A DNA stretch of 64,000 nt, taken from assembly GCF_003265705.1 (NCBI RefSeq), contig NW_020312859.1, positions 2,118,174 through 2,182,173 on the forward strand, written 5' to 3'. Under the pieces are notes generated by a model. That model searched no databases, was not told the origin of the DNA, and was given only the letters and a program-made list of their open reading frames with translations. Shown here one piece after another: positions 15,086-26,370 of this stretch (position 1 is its first letter; the number at the start of each line of letters is the position of its first letter). The DNA comes from Callorhinus ursinus (taxonomy: Eukaryota > Chordata > Mammalia > Carnivora > Otariidae). Both the position numbers and the translations under genes were made by a program.

Positions 15086-16010
15086 GGGCCGCCGGGACCG
15101 GGAGCCGGGCAGGGGCGCGGCCCCGTGGACTGTGCCCTCGGGGCGCCGTCGGGGCGCCGGGGCCGGGCAGCTCCGGGGCCCCGAGGACTTGGGCTGTCGG
15201 GGAGGGCGCGCTGGCGGGCTCCCAGCGCTGCGCTCGAGCTGGCCTCGCCTGGACCAGAAGCCGGACTGCGGGGGGACCGAGGGGCGCGCTAGGTCCGCAC
15301 GCCCTCGCTGCGTGCTGCGCTCAGTTCTTTGTTGGATTTCCTTTTTGTTTTCATTTTCTTAAAAAAATTTTTTTTCTTTTTTTTGGTTTCCACGGGGTCG
15401 GTTTGTGGGTCTTGCTGTGCCGCCACGGGGAGGGGAGGCCAGACGCCGGGCGCTCCCGAGGCGCCCGGACGACGGCTCCTCAGAGAAAGGCGCATTGTGC
15501 GGGGGTCGGGCTGGGGGGCAGGGGGCCAGGCGCTGCTTTCCCCCCTTGTTTATTCAGCCGCGAACAGACGGCTCCTTATGCGGGCTGCGGGAAGGGAGGG
15601 GGCTCAGCGCGAACCCTCGGGGTTTGAGCAAGACTGCGCCCCTCCATCCCCCGGAGGATGTAGCGCTTCGCTCTCTGGCCGTGCCTATCTCGTGGTGCCC
15701 CCCAGATCGGGCTGAAAAGCTGCTAGAACTGGGTCAGGGAGTTGGTGAGGAAGGGAGAGACAGTCATGAACCCCTAAATGGACGGGGTGGGGGCGGATAG
15801 GTGAGTGTCGCCTGGATTTTATGTCCCTCCTGCGCTATGAAGGAAGAAGAGGAGGTCAGGCTTTGTGGCCAGCGCTGCCGCTCAGGCTGTGACCCACCCT
15901 CTTCACCACCACCCCCCCCCCGCACCCTCCGAAACAAAAACAAAAGCAAAAGCCAACCCCTCTATCAGGAAAGAGCCCAAGTGCATGTAAGAAATTGCTA
16001 AGATTAAAAT
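15086..16010 (+). other. MATN4: MATN4 3' UTR and downstream CpG-rich flank
   Basis: GC- and CpG-rich sequence follows the stop to about 15640, interrupted by an A/T homopolymer block near 15360-15385. The first plausible poly(A) signal I see is ATTAAA at 16003-16008; the true 3' end is not established. Confidence 0.4.
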
Positions 16011-16029
16011 ACTCAATTTCTCTAGGTTT

Positions 16030-16380
16030 TGGCCAATTACTCTGGGTTTGTTTCCTTATCTGTAAAATGGGGATTGAAACTGTTACCCCCAAGTGTGATG
16101 GTGAGAATGGAGAAAGTTATTCCAAGGCATCTGAACTGTGCCTGGTACTTATTAGGCCCTCAATGAACGGTAGCTATTAATCTTATAATAATAGTTAACA
16201 TATTTTGTCTTGGGCGTTACTCCAAGTGATTTGCAAATGTTTTCATTTTATCCTCAGACAACCTTATGAGGTAGGAATGATTGCCTTTCTCATCCCCATT
16301 TTACAGGGAGGAAACTGAGGCAAAGGGAGGTGAAGTAAGTGTCCCAAGGTCGCAGAACTAGTAAGAAGCAGAACCAGTTT
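16030..16380. repeat. MIR pair, opposite orientations
   Basis: About 16030-16180 reads MIR sense (TTCCTTATCTGTAAAATGGG). About 16200-16380 reads antisense (CCCCATTTTACAGGGAGGAA, CCAAGGTCGCAGAACTAGTA). Confidence 0.7.
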
Positions 16381-16815
16381 CCTATGGCTGCTGGGACAAA
16401 ATTGTCACAAATTCAGTGGCTTTACACGACACACATTCATTACCTTATAGTTCTGGAGGTCAGAAGTCCAACAAAAGGGGCTGGCAGGGTTGCACTACTT
16501 CCGAAAGCTTCTGTCTTCTTGCCTTTTCCAGCTCCTAGAGCCTACCCAATTTCCTTGGTTTGTGGCCTGGTGTCACCTCCACCTCTCCTTCTGGCGTCAC
16601 ACCTCCTTCTGTGACTCTGACCCTCCTGTCTCCACTTTACAAGGATGCTTGTGATTATACTGGGCTGACCCAGATAATCCACGCTAATCTCCCCATCTCA
16701 GTCTCTGACTTCATCACAGCTGCAAAATCCCTTTGCCACGTAAGGTGACATATTCACATGTTCCAGAGATTAGAGTGTGGACCTCTTTGGGGGGGGGCGT
16801 TATTCTGCCGACACA
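16381..16815 (+). repeat. Ancient dispersed repeat, class not assigned
   Basis: The 'cctatggctgctgggacaaa' start, a GTTCTGGAGGTCAGAAGTCC block and the following Cys/Thr-coding-like CT-rich body are familiar from a common mammalian repeat family. I cannot name the class with certainty. Confidence 0.45.
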
Positions 16816-19500
16816 TGGGTCTGAAGCCCCACAGCCTGACCTCAGAGCAGACCTCTGAAGCATGTCTACGCCTGGCACCTTGCTAGGCTTGAAGAGGGAG
16901 AAACATAAGTGAGAAAAGCCCATGGCAGGGGAGGTGGGCGGGTAGCTCAGGGCTGAGGGGGTGAGGTGCACCTGACTATTGCTGGAGCAGAAGGAGGGAC
17001 CTTCAGGTGTGGAACAGGTGGGTAAGGGCAGGTAAGCAGGGAGAGGTCCTGGAGGAGGAGCCCAGGAGCCCAGACCTAGTCCATGGCTGGAGTTCCTGCT
17101 GGGCATGAATGTGTGTGGTCAGGAGTGACTGGAGTATGGGGGAGCAGGGTGACTGAGATCTTCCCCACACAGGAACGGCAGGTGAGCTGAAGTGCTAAGC
17201 AAGGTGCCTGGCATGTTACCTCATCGGCACACCAGGTGTAGAGGGCAGAATTGCCTGCCCAGGGTCACGCAGTGAAAGAACCCCAGCCGGGTGAGGCAGC
17301 GGCCTGGGGAGTTTGATTAGGAGCGAGTCCTCAACTGATGAGGGGAGCACTGAGGGCAAAGAGCGGCTCCCTCCTTCCCTCCTGCCCAGAACCGGCCAGC
17401 ACTGCCTTCTCTGGCTTTTCCTTCCTCGCCAGCTCTTTCCTCCTGCAGTCTCCCTAGCGGCCACTGGATGGCGCCCGGAGCACTGACTTGGAGTTGGGTC
17501 CCAGAGCGCTAACAGGCTCTTGGCACCTGGCGCTTGGTCTGATGAACCAGGTCTGCTCTTCTCCGTAAGATCCTCCTTTCCTCTGAGACCCCTTCCCCAC
17601 TCTGGGAGACCCACAACCCGAGCGTAGAAGCTGCTTCTGTTCCTTAGGCATTGGCCATACACTCCTGGATTTGTAGAGCAGCCCTGCTCCTCCCCAGCTG
17701 TGTGTCTGGTGTTGACAGCTGCTGGTTGCCTTGTCCATCCCCCAACTTGCCCCCCCCCCTCATTTCCCTTTCTTTGTATTCCCTTTATCCGTTGGATAAG
17801 AAAGAATGTCCCACAGATGGAGAGCTAGCCCTCGCTTCTTTGTTTGCCCCCTCCTCCTTCAAAGGATAGAAGACTTACAAAAGGCTCATCGGTTCAGCAA
17901 AACAAATATCCATTAACCCAAGAACAGAAAATCAGAATCTAAGTAACAGTGGAGGAAAAGCAACACGGCCAAGCAAACTTAGGAGCCCGAACAGACATGC
18001 GTCTTCAGGAGAGGAGCCCGAACAGACACGGGTCTTCAGGAGAGGAGCCTGAACAGACACGGGTCTTCCTTGAGTTCAGACAAGCAGGGAGGTTATGTGG
18101 CTCTCAGAATCTGGTCAGTCTGGCCACAGGGCAATTATGTTTTGGGGGACTCTTGAGCCCAGGTGTCCTGGAGGGAACTCAGAGCCCTCAGCCCTCTTGG
18201 TTCCCTGCAGATTTGAATATTTAAAAAGGACAGTATCTTCTGCAGTGCTTGACCGAGAGGTCACTCATGGAGCTGTTTCTTATCCTTGGTAACATGCACT
18301 AGACCTGGTCTCAGACGGAAAAGCCAAGGGCAGGAAGGGCTGCAGCCTCAGCTAGTCCTTCTGAACCCTTTCTGAATTCCACCTCTCTCTGTTTCTCCGT
18401 GATTTTTGGCATTTTTATCTTTCTATTCTAGCTCGAAGCTCTTCTCAGTTTCTCTGGTTGACAGAGTTGCTCTCTTCAAGGGTCATCTACTCTTCTGGGT
18501 CTTTGGACCCAAGATAGCGAGAAAAAGGAAAAAAGAGAATTATCAATCACAAAACACCTACAGTGTGCCAGGGACCATGCTATGCCTTGCACCTGCACCA
18601 TCTTGTTTAAATCCCTCAACCTACAGGAGGGAAAACAGTTTTGAAGAGTCCAGTTGTCAAGTTCACAGAGCTTCAGAGCTAGGATTGGAACCCAGGTGTC
18701 CCTGATCCCAGAGTATGCCCCACTCACATTTCTACCTTTCAAGTCATCGGGGACAAAGCTGAACTTTTTCAAGTAAACTTTTACTGGGAAACTTACAAGG
18801 CAGGCCAAAGCAAAGCCCAAGGTATGGAAGGGAGGAGGGGGCGGGATGGTGGTTCTCTGTTGAGGGGTATCTCAGGCACATTTAAAACTCCCAGGTCGGT
18901 GGGTCACTGTTCTTCCTGCTCTTCGCCCTGCCCTGGGCAGCCCCTCTCTACCTGCTCCCATGCCCTGCTCTGCCTTTCCCAGGTCCAGGGAGAGTCTTTT
19001 TCCTGAAGTGAATAAAACCTTCCGTGGCTCCCCTGGGACTCCCCCTCCGCCCCCACCAGGGGGCACAAGGCAGGTGAAGTTCTCCCCTGCGGCTGAGCTG
19101 GGGGTGGGGAGTCGTGGAGGGAACTGGCAGAGGAAGGTACCAGTGCCATCACACAACACTCGGAGGACAGTCAGGTCCGTTTCCTCCCAGATGGACAAGA
19201 GAGTCTCAGGGTGGCCTCTGTCCTCTGATAGAGGACAACTAATCCTAATCTTGGCAGGTGTTCAAAAAATACCTTCCCAGTGAGTATTTCTTGAATGTCT
19301 AGTTCAGAGATATGTTAGCTATTATACTAAACACTGGGGATGCAGTGGTAAAAAAGAGGATCGTACTCCTTGTCTTCAATTTATGTTCTAGGAGGGGAAG
19401 GCAGACAACAAATAAGTAAACGAATAAAGGTTCAAATAGTGATAAATACTAAGAAGATAATAAAATGTACGAGCAGTGCTGTCCAGTAGAATTTCCGTGA
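16816..19500. other. Intergenic, mostly unassigned
   Basis: No gene recognised. Contains a 31-bp minisatellite (17981-18073), an antisense MIR at about 18545-18710, and otherwise unique-looking sequence with short spurious ORFs. Confidence 0.5.
17981..18073 (+). repeat. 31-bp minisatellite, three copies
   Basis: The unit starting AGGAGCCCGAACAGACA occurs at 17981, 18012 and 18043 with exact 31-bp period and only a few substitutions. Confidence 0.9.
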
Positions 19501-19715
19501 AATGTTCTATATCTGCATTGTCCAGTGCTCGCTTCAGCAGCATGTATGTATCTGCATTGTCCAATATTAGTAGCCAGCATGTGGCTACTGAGCACTTGAA
19601 ATGTGGCTCGTGTGGCCGAGGAACTGAATTTTAAATAGTGTCCTAATTAATTTGTTAATTAATTAATTACACATTAAACAGCCCCATGTGGTTATTGGTT
19701 ACTGTATGCGGCAGC
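19470..19715. repeat. DNA-transposon-like repeat hosting the U6 fragment
   Basis: The phrases GCAGTGCTGTCCAGTAGAAT, GTAGCCAGCATGTGGCTACT and TGAGCACTTGAAATGTGGCT are those of a common mammalian nonautonomous DNA transposon-type repeat; exact family not assigned. Confidence 0.5.
19525..19548 (+). pseudogene. 24-nt 5' fragment resembling U6 snRNA, flanked by 15-bp direct repeats
   Basis: The insert begins GTGCTCGCTTCAGCAGCA, matching the 5' end of U6 snRNA (about 20 of 24 positions, 11 consecutive). The 15-mer TATCTGCATTGTCCA stands at 19510-19524 and again at 19549-19563, as a target-site duplication would. It sits inside an older repeat. Likely a severely 3'-truncated snRNA retropseudogene. 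Confidence 0.6.
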
Positions 19716-20154
19716 GTAGGGGGGGAGAGAGGGGAGGGCTTCGGAAGGGGTGGTGAAAGGAGACTGCCCCAGGCGGTCATCTATGAGCTGAGGTCCGAGT
19801 GAGGAGAAGGGGGCCAGCCTTGCAGTGTTCCGGGACGAGAGTGTAAATGCCGGGCTGCAGGTGAACCAGCCCAGTGACCCCAGTGCCAAGGAAAGAAGGC
19901 CCCGGGGCTGGAACTTGGTGGGCAAGACAGCGGGGTGGGAGTTGAAGGTGGGGAGAGACATACCCTGTGAGGGGAGGAGAGCTGGGCTGCGCCAGCGCTG
20001 GATGTGCTCTTGGAGGCCCTGCTCAGTCTGCACCTCTGCGGCCCTTCCCTTGCCTGCCCCCTTCTCTCTCAGGGGAGGGGAGGATCCGATGAGACCAGGT
20101 GACGGTGACGTTCAAATGCTTTCTAAACTTAAAATGCTGCCCACAAGAGAAGGC

Positions 20155-20285
20155 TAGAGTTCTGGCTCTGAGTGTGGACCCAGGCTCAGCATCACCTGGG
20201 AGCTTGTAGGAATGCATATTCTCAGGTCCCACCTTAGATCTACTGCTTCACCCCTCTGAGAGTGGGCCCTGCAATCCGTGTTTCC
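20155..20285 (-). repeat. MER5A-like fragment
   Basis: Phrases GAGTGTGGACCCAGGCTCAG, CATCACCTGGGAGCTTGTAG and 'tctcaggtcccacctta' follow the antisense MER5A order. Confidence 0.6.
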
Positions 20286-20699
20286 ACAGCCCCGCCCCCC
20301 GCCCCCGGCGGTGACCCGCGCCCAAGAGTGATGGCATTCAATTCCTCTTCCTCAGCCTCCTTCACAGCTCCCCCAACAGTGTCCCCAGCCCCCAGCCCTG
20401 ATAGAGCTCACCGTTCTCCCGAGCCTCCTCCCCCCAGGACGGGCTCTGCTTTTAGCTCCACATTACACAGATTTAAAAAAAAAACAACAACTGGTAAATA
20501 AATTCTTTGTATTAAAAAAAATTTTTTTTTGTAATTATAAAAGTAATTCAGGCTCATTACTTAAATAAAACTTGAATAGCACAGAGAGTATTAAGTGAAA
20601 AAGAAAATCCCCTGGCTCTCCTAACCCCATTCCCCAGAGGTAACCACAGGACAGTGGTTCCTTGTGATTCTTTCCAGACATTTCCTGTGCTCCCAGAGG

Positions 20700-20905
20700 C
20701 AGCCCTGTGCAGGGCTCTGAAGCCAGTGTGCTTGGTTTGGAATCCTGACTTTGTTTCTTGTTTGCCCAATGCGTTGGGCCAGTTGTCTTAGTTTCCTCAT
20801 TCATAAAATGGAGTTAATAATAGTACGACCCTCGTAGAGTTGTCTTGAGGATTAAGGAAATTAATTCAGGTAAACTTTTCAGTGCTCAGCATCCGGGCAG
20901 CACTG
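20700..20905 (+). repeat. MIR
   Basis: MIR sense order, ending with TCTTAGTTTCCTCATTCATA, AAAATGGAGTTAATAATAG and GTCTTGAGGATTAAGG. Confidence 0.7.
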
Positions 20906-20944
20906 TATACGTGATTTCAGTATGTATTTTTATAAACTTCTTTT

Positions 20945-21792
20945 GATTTATTTTTATTTTTTCCAAGCCAAACTGTATCCAGCTTTATTAAAGATACTTT
21001 TCATAAGCAATCATGGTATTTTAGGCAGGACATGGGCAGACGATCGTCAACAGTAGACAACAACTTTCAAATTCCCTTCTTCAGTGGACTACCACCATCA
21101 GAAAGTCACTGAGGTGGCTTCAAACCTGATGAAGTCTTCACGTGATGCTCTGAACAGGGAAAGTTCAGAGTGAGGGCTGACACTTCATATTTGGCATGTT
21201 GTTCAATAACTTTTCACAAGCCGACCCTGACATTCAGGAACTGAGGTGAAAATGGCAGAATTATCCATCTGAAGATCCATAAACCAAAAAAAAGAATTTT
21301 CTGGAGGTATGCCCTCTCCATGGTGACACTGGAAAGTCCAGATTACCTGATGGGGAACCAGGTTTTGGGGTCAGGTTCCAACAGGTCTCTGGGCTTAAGG
21401 GATTCAAGTCTATGTGCAAGGCAGACAGGGAGTAGAGGACATAAAAAATGAATTTTAGTTTTTCCACACCACAAGGCATTTGTGCCAAGATGGCTCATGT
21501 GTGTCAACATCAAGGAATCCTTCCTTCTGCGAACCAAGAGGAAGTTCCTCAAAACTAGAAAGAGGTTTTTCCCCTTGGATTCAATCTAGCTTTGGAGATA
21601 TTGTATCATGACATATACCCTTCCCCAAAACAACGATGAAGTGTTCGGTGTGCTAATGACATAGCTTAAAAAAAAAAGTAAAAGAAAATTCTGCATTTTT
21701 ATAAAACTTGATAAAAAATGGTATTTCACACTGTACAGTCACCAGAAAAGTACACAGTTGTCAAAAATGCACACACTTCACTTGCCATCTCC
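20945..21792 (-). pseudogene. Probable processed retrocopy of an mRNA 3' UTR (parent unknown)
   Basis: Read on the minus strand it ends with AATAAA (20989-20984) followed about 21 nt later by a degenerate A-rich tail, like a retroposed mRNA 3' end. It is bracketed by the direct repeat TATAAACTTCTTTT at 20931 and 21793. No long ORF survives or was recognised, so only untranslated sequence may have been copied. I could not identify the parent gene. Confidence 0.5.
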
Positions 21793-21811
21793 TATAAACT
21801 TCTTTTTATTT

Positions 21812-22016
21812 TTATTTATTTATTTTTTAAAGATTTTATTTATTTTTTGACAGACAGAGACACAGCGAGAGAGGGAACACAAGCAGGGGGAGTGGGAGAG
21901 GGAGAAACAGGCTTCCCGCGGAGCAGGGAGCCCGATGTGGGGCTCGATCCCAGGAACCTGGGGTCATGACCTGAGCGAAAGGCAGGCGCTTAACTACTGA
22001 GCCACCCAGGCGCCCC
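21812..22016 (-). mobile_element. CAN-SINE (tRNA-derived), inverted
   Basis: Ends with the inverted head GAGCCACCCAGGCGCCCC. Body contains the A/B-box tRNA region, a GA-rich block and an AAAGATTTTATTTATT tail. Direct repeats TAAACTTCTTTTT stand at both sides. Confidence 0.97.
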
Positions 22017-22500
22017 TAAACTTCTTTTTAAAAAATGGAATCACACTCCACACATTAGCTGAAACTGTCCTTTTCACTTACTGCTCTATCTGGGACATTT
22101 TTCCTAAGGCAGGACATGTACATCTATGCAAAGGATGTCCCCCCCATTAGGAAGGATGGTCAGATACAGGAACACAGAAAATGATATTTACAATACACAT
22201 ACCTAACAAGGAATACTTATATCTGACAAAGGGTACACATAAACTATTAGGATAGATAAAGAGCATCTACAACTCAGTCAAGGACTAAACACACAAAAAC
22301 ACAAAGACCTGAATTGATATTTCACAAAAGAAGGTATATAAATGGCCAATAGCACATTAAAGATGCTCTATATCCTTAATTACCAAAAAATGCAAATTGA
22401 AACCACAATGGGATATCATATCATATGCACTAAAATGGCTAACAAAAAAAACACAACAAACCCTGACAATATCAAGTGCTGGTGAGGATGTGGAGGAGCC

Positions 22501-22680
22501 AGAATTTTTTTTAGCGAGAAAGCGTCGGGGTGGGGGGAGTGGGGAAGGGGCGGAGGGAGAGGAGAGAGAGAATCTTAAGCAGGCTTCATGCTCACCTCTG
22601 AGGGCTCACAACCCTGAGATCATGGCCTGAACTGATATCAAGAGTCCGATGCTTAACCGACTGAGCCACTCAGGTGCCCC
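22501..22680 (-). mobile_element. Older, diverged CAN-SINE, inverted, nested in L1
   Basis: Ends in GAGCCACTCAGGTGCCCC; the tRNA part and GA-rich block are diverged. Confidence 0.9.
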
Positions 22681-22842
22681 AGAGCAACCAGGATTCTTTA
22701 CTCTTCTGGAGAAAATGCAAAATGGTACAACCACTTAGGAAGACTGGCAGTTTATAATAAAGTTCAATATACACTTACTCAATGACCAGAAATTCCATTC
22801 ATAGGTATTTACCGAAAAGAATATAAAGAAAATATCCATGGA

Positions 22843-23043
22843 GGGCGCCTGGGTGGCTGAGTTGGTTAAGCGACTGCCTTCAGCTCAGGTCATGATCCTG
22901 GAGTCCCGGGATCAAGTCCCGCATCGGGCTCCCTGCTCAGCAGAGAGTCTGCTTCTCCCTCTGACCCTCCCCCCTCTCATGTGCTCTCTCTCTCTCTCAC
23001 TCTCTCTCTCAAATAAATAAATAAAATCTTTAAAAAAAAAAGA
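22843..23043 (+). mobile_element. CAN-SINE with 18-bp target duplication, nested in L1
   Basis: Head GGGCGCCTGGGTGGCTGAG, CT-rich block and AAATAAATAAATAAAATC tail. The perfect direct repeat AAAGAAAATATCCATGGA flanks it (22825-22842 and 23044-23061). Confidence 0.98.
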
Positions 23044-23545
23044 AAAGAAAATATCCATGGAAAGATCTGAAAAGAACATTCACAGCAGTTCTGCTTATAA
23101 TAGCCCCAAACTGGAAACAATGCAAATGCCCATCGACAAGAGAATGGATACACAGACAGTGATATATCCATACAATGGAATACTGTCAGCAGTGAAAAGG
23201 AACAGACTACCCACACAGGCAACAACATGGATGAATCTCAAAAACACTATGTTGAACCAAAGGAGCCAGACACGAAAGACTCCGTAAATATGACTCCATA
23301 TACCTGAAATTCCAGAACAGACAAAACTAATCTATAATGAAAGAAGGCAGATCATTGGCTTTCTAGGGCTGGGACCATGGAGAGCGGTGAAATTGATTAT
23401 AGGAACTCTCTGGGTTGCTGGAAATGTTCTGTATCTTGTTGGGACACTACTTACCTGTGCACGTTTATCAGAACTCATCAAAGAGTCATTTAATGTCTGT
23501 GCATTTTATTGAGTATAAATTATATCTTTAAAAAAATGAAGAATC

Positions 23546-25661
23546 ACTGATGCTGCTTTGTAGTTCAGAGGCCTCTCTTATGGTTAGTGTCCAGCTCTGG
23601 TTGACAGATGCTTAATCCTCAATGATCTCCTCTCAGTCTTGTCAGGGGCCTAAATCATTTCCTCGTGAGAGATTGCAGCTTCTTTCGCTTGCAATTTGAA
23701 GAAGGGATGCCTTCTTCTGAGCCCTGGAGGGATTGCCAGAAATGCCCTGATGTATCTCTGACATCTTCACAAATCATTTCTGGATGGAGTTATTGGTGGG
23801 GAAGGCATTCAAGCTCTTCCAGTCTGTGCCCTCTTCTACCACAGAGGTGGACCTTTTGCTACCTTCACTCCAGATTCCAGGTTCTGCCTTTCAACATGGA
23901 CAAGGAAATTCGAGGTTATGGGATAGAGGCATGCACTAGGCTTCCATGGGTCTTAACCATTTTGGAGTCCAAACCATTTTGGGATTGTGATGAGAGATAT
24001 AGAGGTATGGACTCACTCCTCTGAAAAGTGTATATTTGCATACCATTTCCTGGGGTTTATAAATCCCATTAGGGATCCTTGGATCTCAGATAAAGAAGCC
24101 TTCACAGAGGTGTAGAGCCTCAGGGCCATTCTGGAGTCAGAAGTTAGCTAGCATGCCTCCATTTAAGGAGGATCCCTTCTGCCATCTTGCTTCTGAGAAA
24201 CCTCCCTGAAGCTGGCTAATGTAGACCTGGGAGAATGAGGGCTCTCCTCTATTGGGAGACTGACCATCCTGAGTTTGGGCCTGGGAGGATGCAGAGAGCA
24301 TGGTAATTCTGACACTCTGAGGGGTGTCAGTGCTAGGAGGCGTCTTCACCTTCACCCAACCCAACACGCTCTTTGTACAAGTGAGGAAGTTGAGGTTCAG
24401 GGAGAGGCAGCACCTATGTTGAGATTGTGCAGTAAGTCAGGGACAAAATCTCAAGGATCCAGGTCTCTGAGCTGCCAGTTCAGAGAGGATGGGACTCTGG
24501 TCAAGGTTAAAGACGGCATCTGCTAGGCTGTGGAGAGAGAACTGTAGACTTAGATAGAGAACAGGACCAGACGGGGCTGATGGTCACCTGGCCTGAGCAA
24601 GGCTGCCCCAGAGATGAGACTCTGAGGTGATAGAAGAGCCTGCCCCCCCCCCCCGCCCCGTGGAGCTCCAGGCATGCAGGAAGGAAATTGTAATAATAAT
24701 GAGAACTACTGTTTTCGACTCCCTGCCTGCCAGACACTGAGCTGGAGGCCTTATGACTGTCCCATCACTTATTTCAAGCAATGGCCCTAAATAAGGGATG
24801 AATGTTGATGTCTATTTTACATAGGTTCCCAGAAATAACAGAGGTCTCTTGATCTGCCGAAATCACACAGGAAACAAGTTGCAGAGTCAGGCTTGGAGTC
24901 CAGGCCATTCTGACTCACAGTTCACCTCTGAGCTGCTTTGCATCTATGTGTTTCATATTCACAGTTGCATCCCCAGTGTGCACAGTGCCACGATGCAGGA
25001 GGCATTTTTGAGGGATTGAAGGAGGAAAGAAGATTGAGGAGGAGGTGTTGGAAGCTGGGTGGAGAAGCCTTGGTTGGATTCCAGGAGCTAGAGCTGGTCA
25101 AGAGAGGTATGGTCGTACAGACCAGGCTTTGGGAGTAACATCTCCCTGTAGGTGACCTGGGCAAGGCCCCTTGTCTTCAGAGTCCGTTTTCTTTCTTGGA
25201 GACATGACTAGTTTGGCCTAGATGATCTTTGAGACCCCTTCCACTGCTAACATGCTATGGCTTTAGGATTTAGAACTAATTATAGCCAGATCAGGGTAGC
25301 TCTGAGCTGTGGATACAAAACTTGATTCTGGCTTGGAGGGACCTTGGGGGCTCGAGGAAAGTGACCACAAAATCAAGAAGGACAAATATAGAGAAGGGAA
25401 ACAGAAACTTTCCATCCTAGGCAAGTTCACACACTAAAATGGGAACCCATGTGCATAAAAATAATACTAGGAAAGCCAGTTGTTTTTGGCAGTTGACAGA
25501 ATTAAGGGAGACCCCCTATTCTTGAGCTAAGGCTAATTTTGGTTAATTTAATACAATCCATGAGGCTGAAGGTTTAGAAAACCACTCACCTAGGGACTAA
25601 TCAAATGGTTTTTCTGTTCTTCTCTGAGTCTGTTCCTCAAACAGTGTTCAGTCATCACCAT
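23546..25661. other. Intergenic, mostly unassigned
   Basis: No gene seen. An antisense MIR lies at about 24735-24905 (phrase AATCACACAGGAAACAAGTT). A C-rich run stands at 24643-24658. Confidence 0.5.
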
Positions 25662-25865
25662 ATTTTTTTTAAGAGGGAGAGAGAGCAGGGGAGCGGGGGA
25701 GGGGAAGGACAGAGGAAGAGGGAGGGGGAGAGAAGAGAGAACATCAAGCAGACTCCCTCCTGAGCCCGGAGCCCAACGCAGGGCTCAGTCTCATGACCCT
25801 GAGATCATGACCTGCGCTGAAATCAAGAGTCGGATGCTTAACGGACTGAGCCACCCAGGTGTCCC
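25662..25865 (-). mobile_element. CAN-SINE, inverted, diverged
   Basis: Ends GAGCCACCCAGGTGTCCC, with a GA-rich block at 25673-25745. Confidence 0.93.
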
Positions 25866-26188
25866 TTTATAACTTTAATTTTAAGAAGGGAGGGGCCCTG
25901 TTCCCTTTCCTAACCTCTCTTGACACACAACTGATTGGCTGTGGTGAGACTTGTTTTCATCCCACTACTGCCCTTGAGGCAGGTTCCATGGGCACATCCT
26001 TCTCTGCTCCCGGACGTTAAACAAATCAGCCAGCTGGTCCAGTGTTGGCCCAGAGGAACTTCTCATGGATATTTTGTAGTCATTTCATGTTCTAGTTGTT
26101 GCTACATGTAAGGTTTATATTTCTGAAAAATGAGCAAGGACCTTGGTGTGATTGCTTAATTGTTATACTCTATTAATTTATTTTTAAA

Positions 26189-26370
26189 GATTTTGTTTAT
26201 TTGAGAGAAGAGAGAGAGAGCGAGCGTGAGTGGGGGAAGGGGCAGAGGGAGAGGGAGAAGCAGGCTCCCCACTGAGCATGGAGCCCCACGTGAGGTCCCA
26301 TCCCAGGACCCTGAGATCCTGACCTGAGCTGAAGTCAGACACTTAACTGACTGAGCCACCCAGGCGCCCC
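26189..26370 (-). mobile_element. CAN-SINE, inverted, with about 20-bp target duplication
   Basis: Flanked by TCTATTAATTTATTTTTAAA on both sides; ends GAGCCACCCAGGCGCCCC. Confidence 0.97.

Larger units (their letters stand above)
22137..23545 (+). mobile_element. Old L1 fragment (ORF2 end and 3' UTR), interrupted by two CAN-SINEs
   Basis: Contains L1 ORF2-end phrases such as ATGCAAATTGAAACCACAAT, GTGGAGGAGCCAGAATTTT-adjacent text, ATGCCCATCGACAAGAGAAT and AACAACATGGATGAATCTCA. Two SINEs split it at 22501 and 22843. Non-functional. Confidence 0.85.

Noticed and set aside
15082..15800. ORFs of 128-181 codons downstream of the MATN4 stop
   Set aside because: GC-rich 3' UTR sequence without family similarity; the coiled coil ends at the normal matrilin C-terminus.
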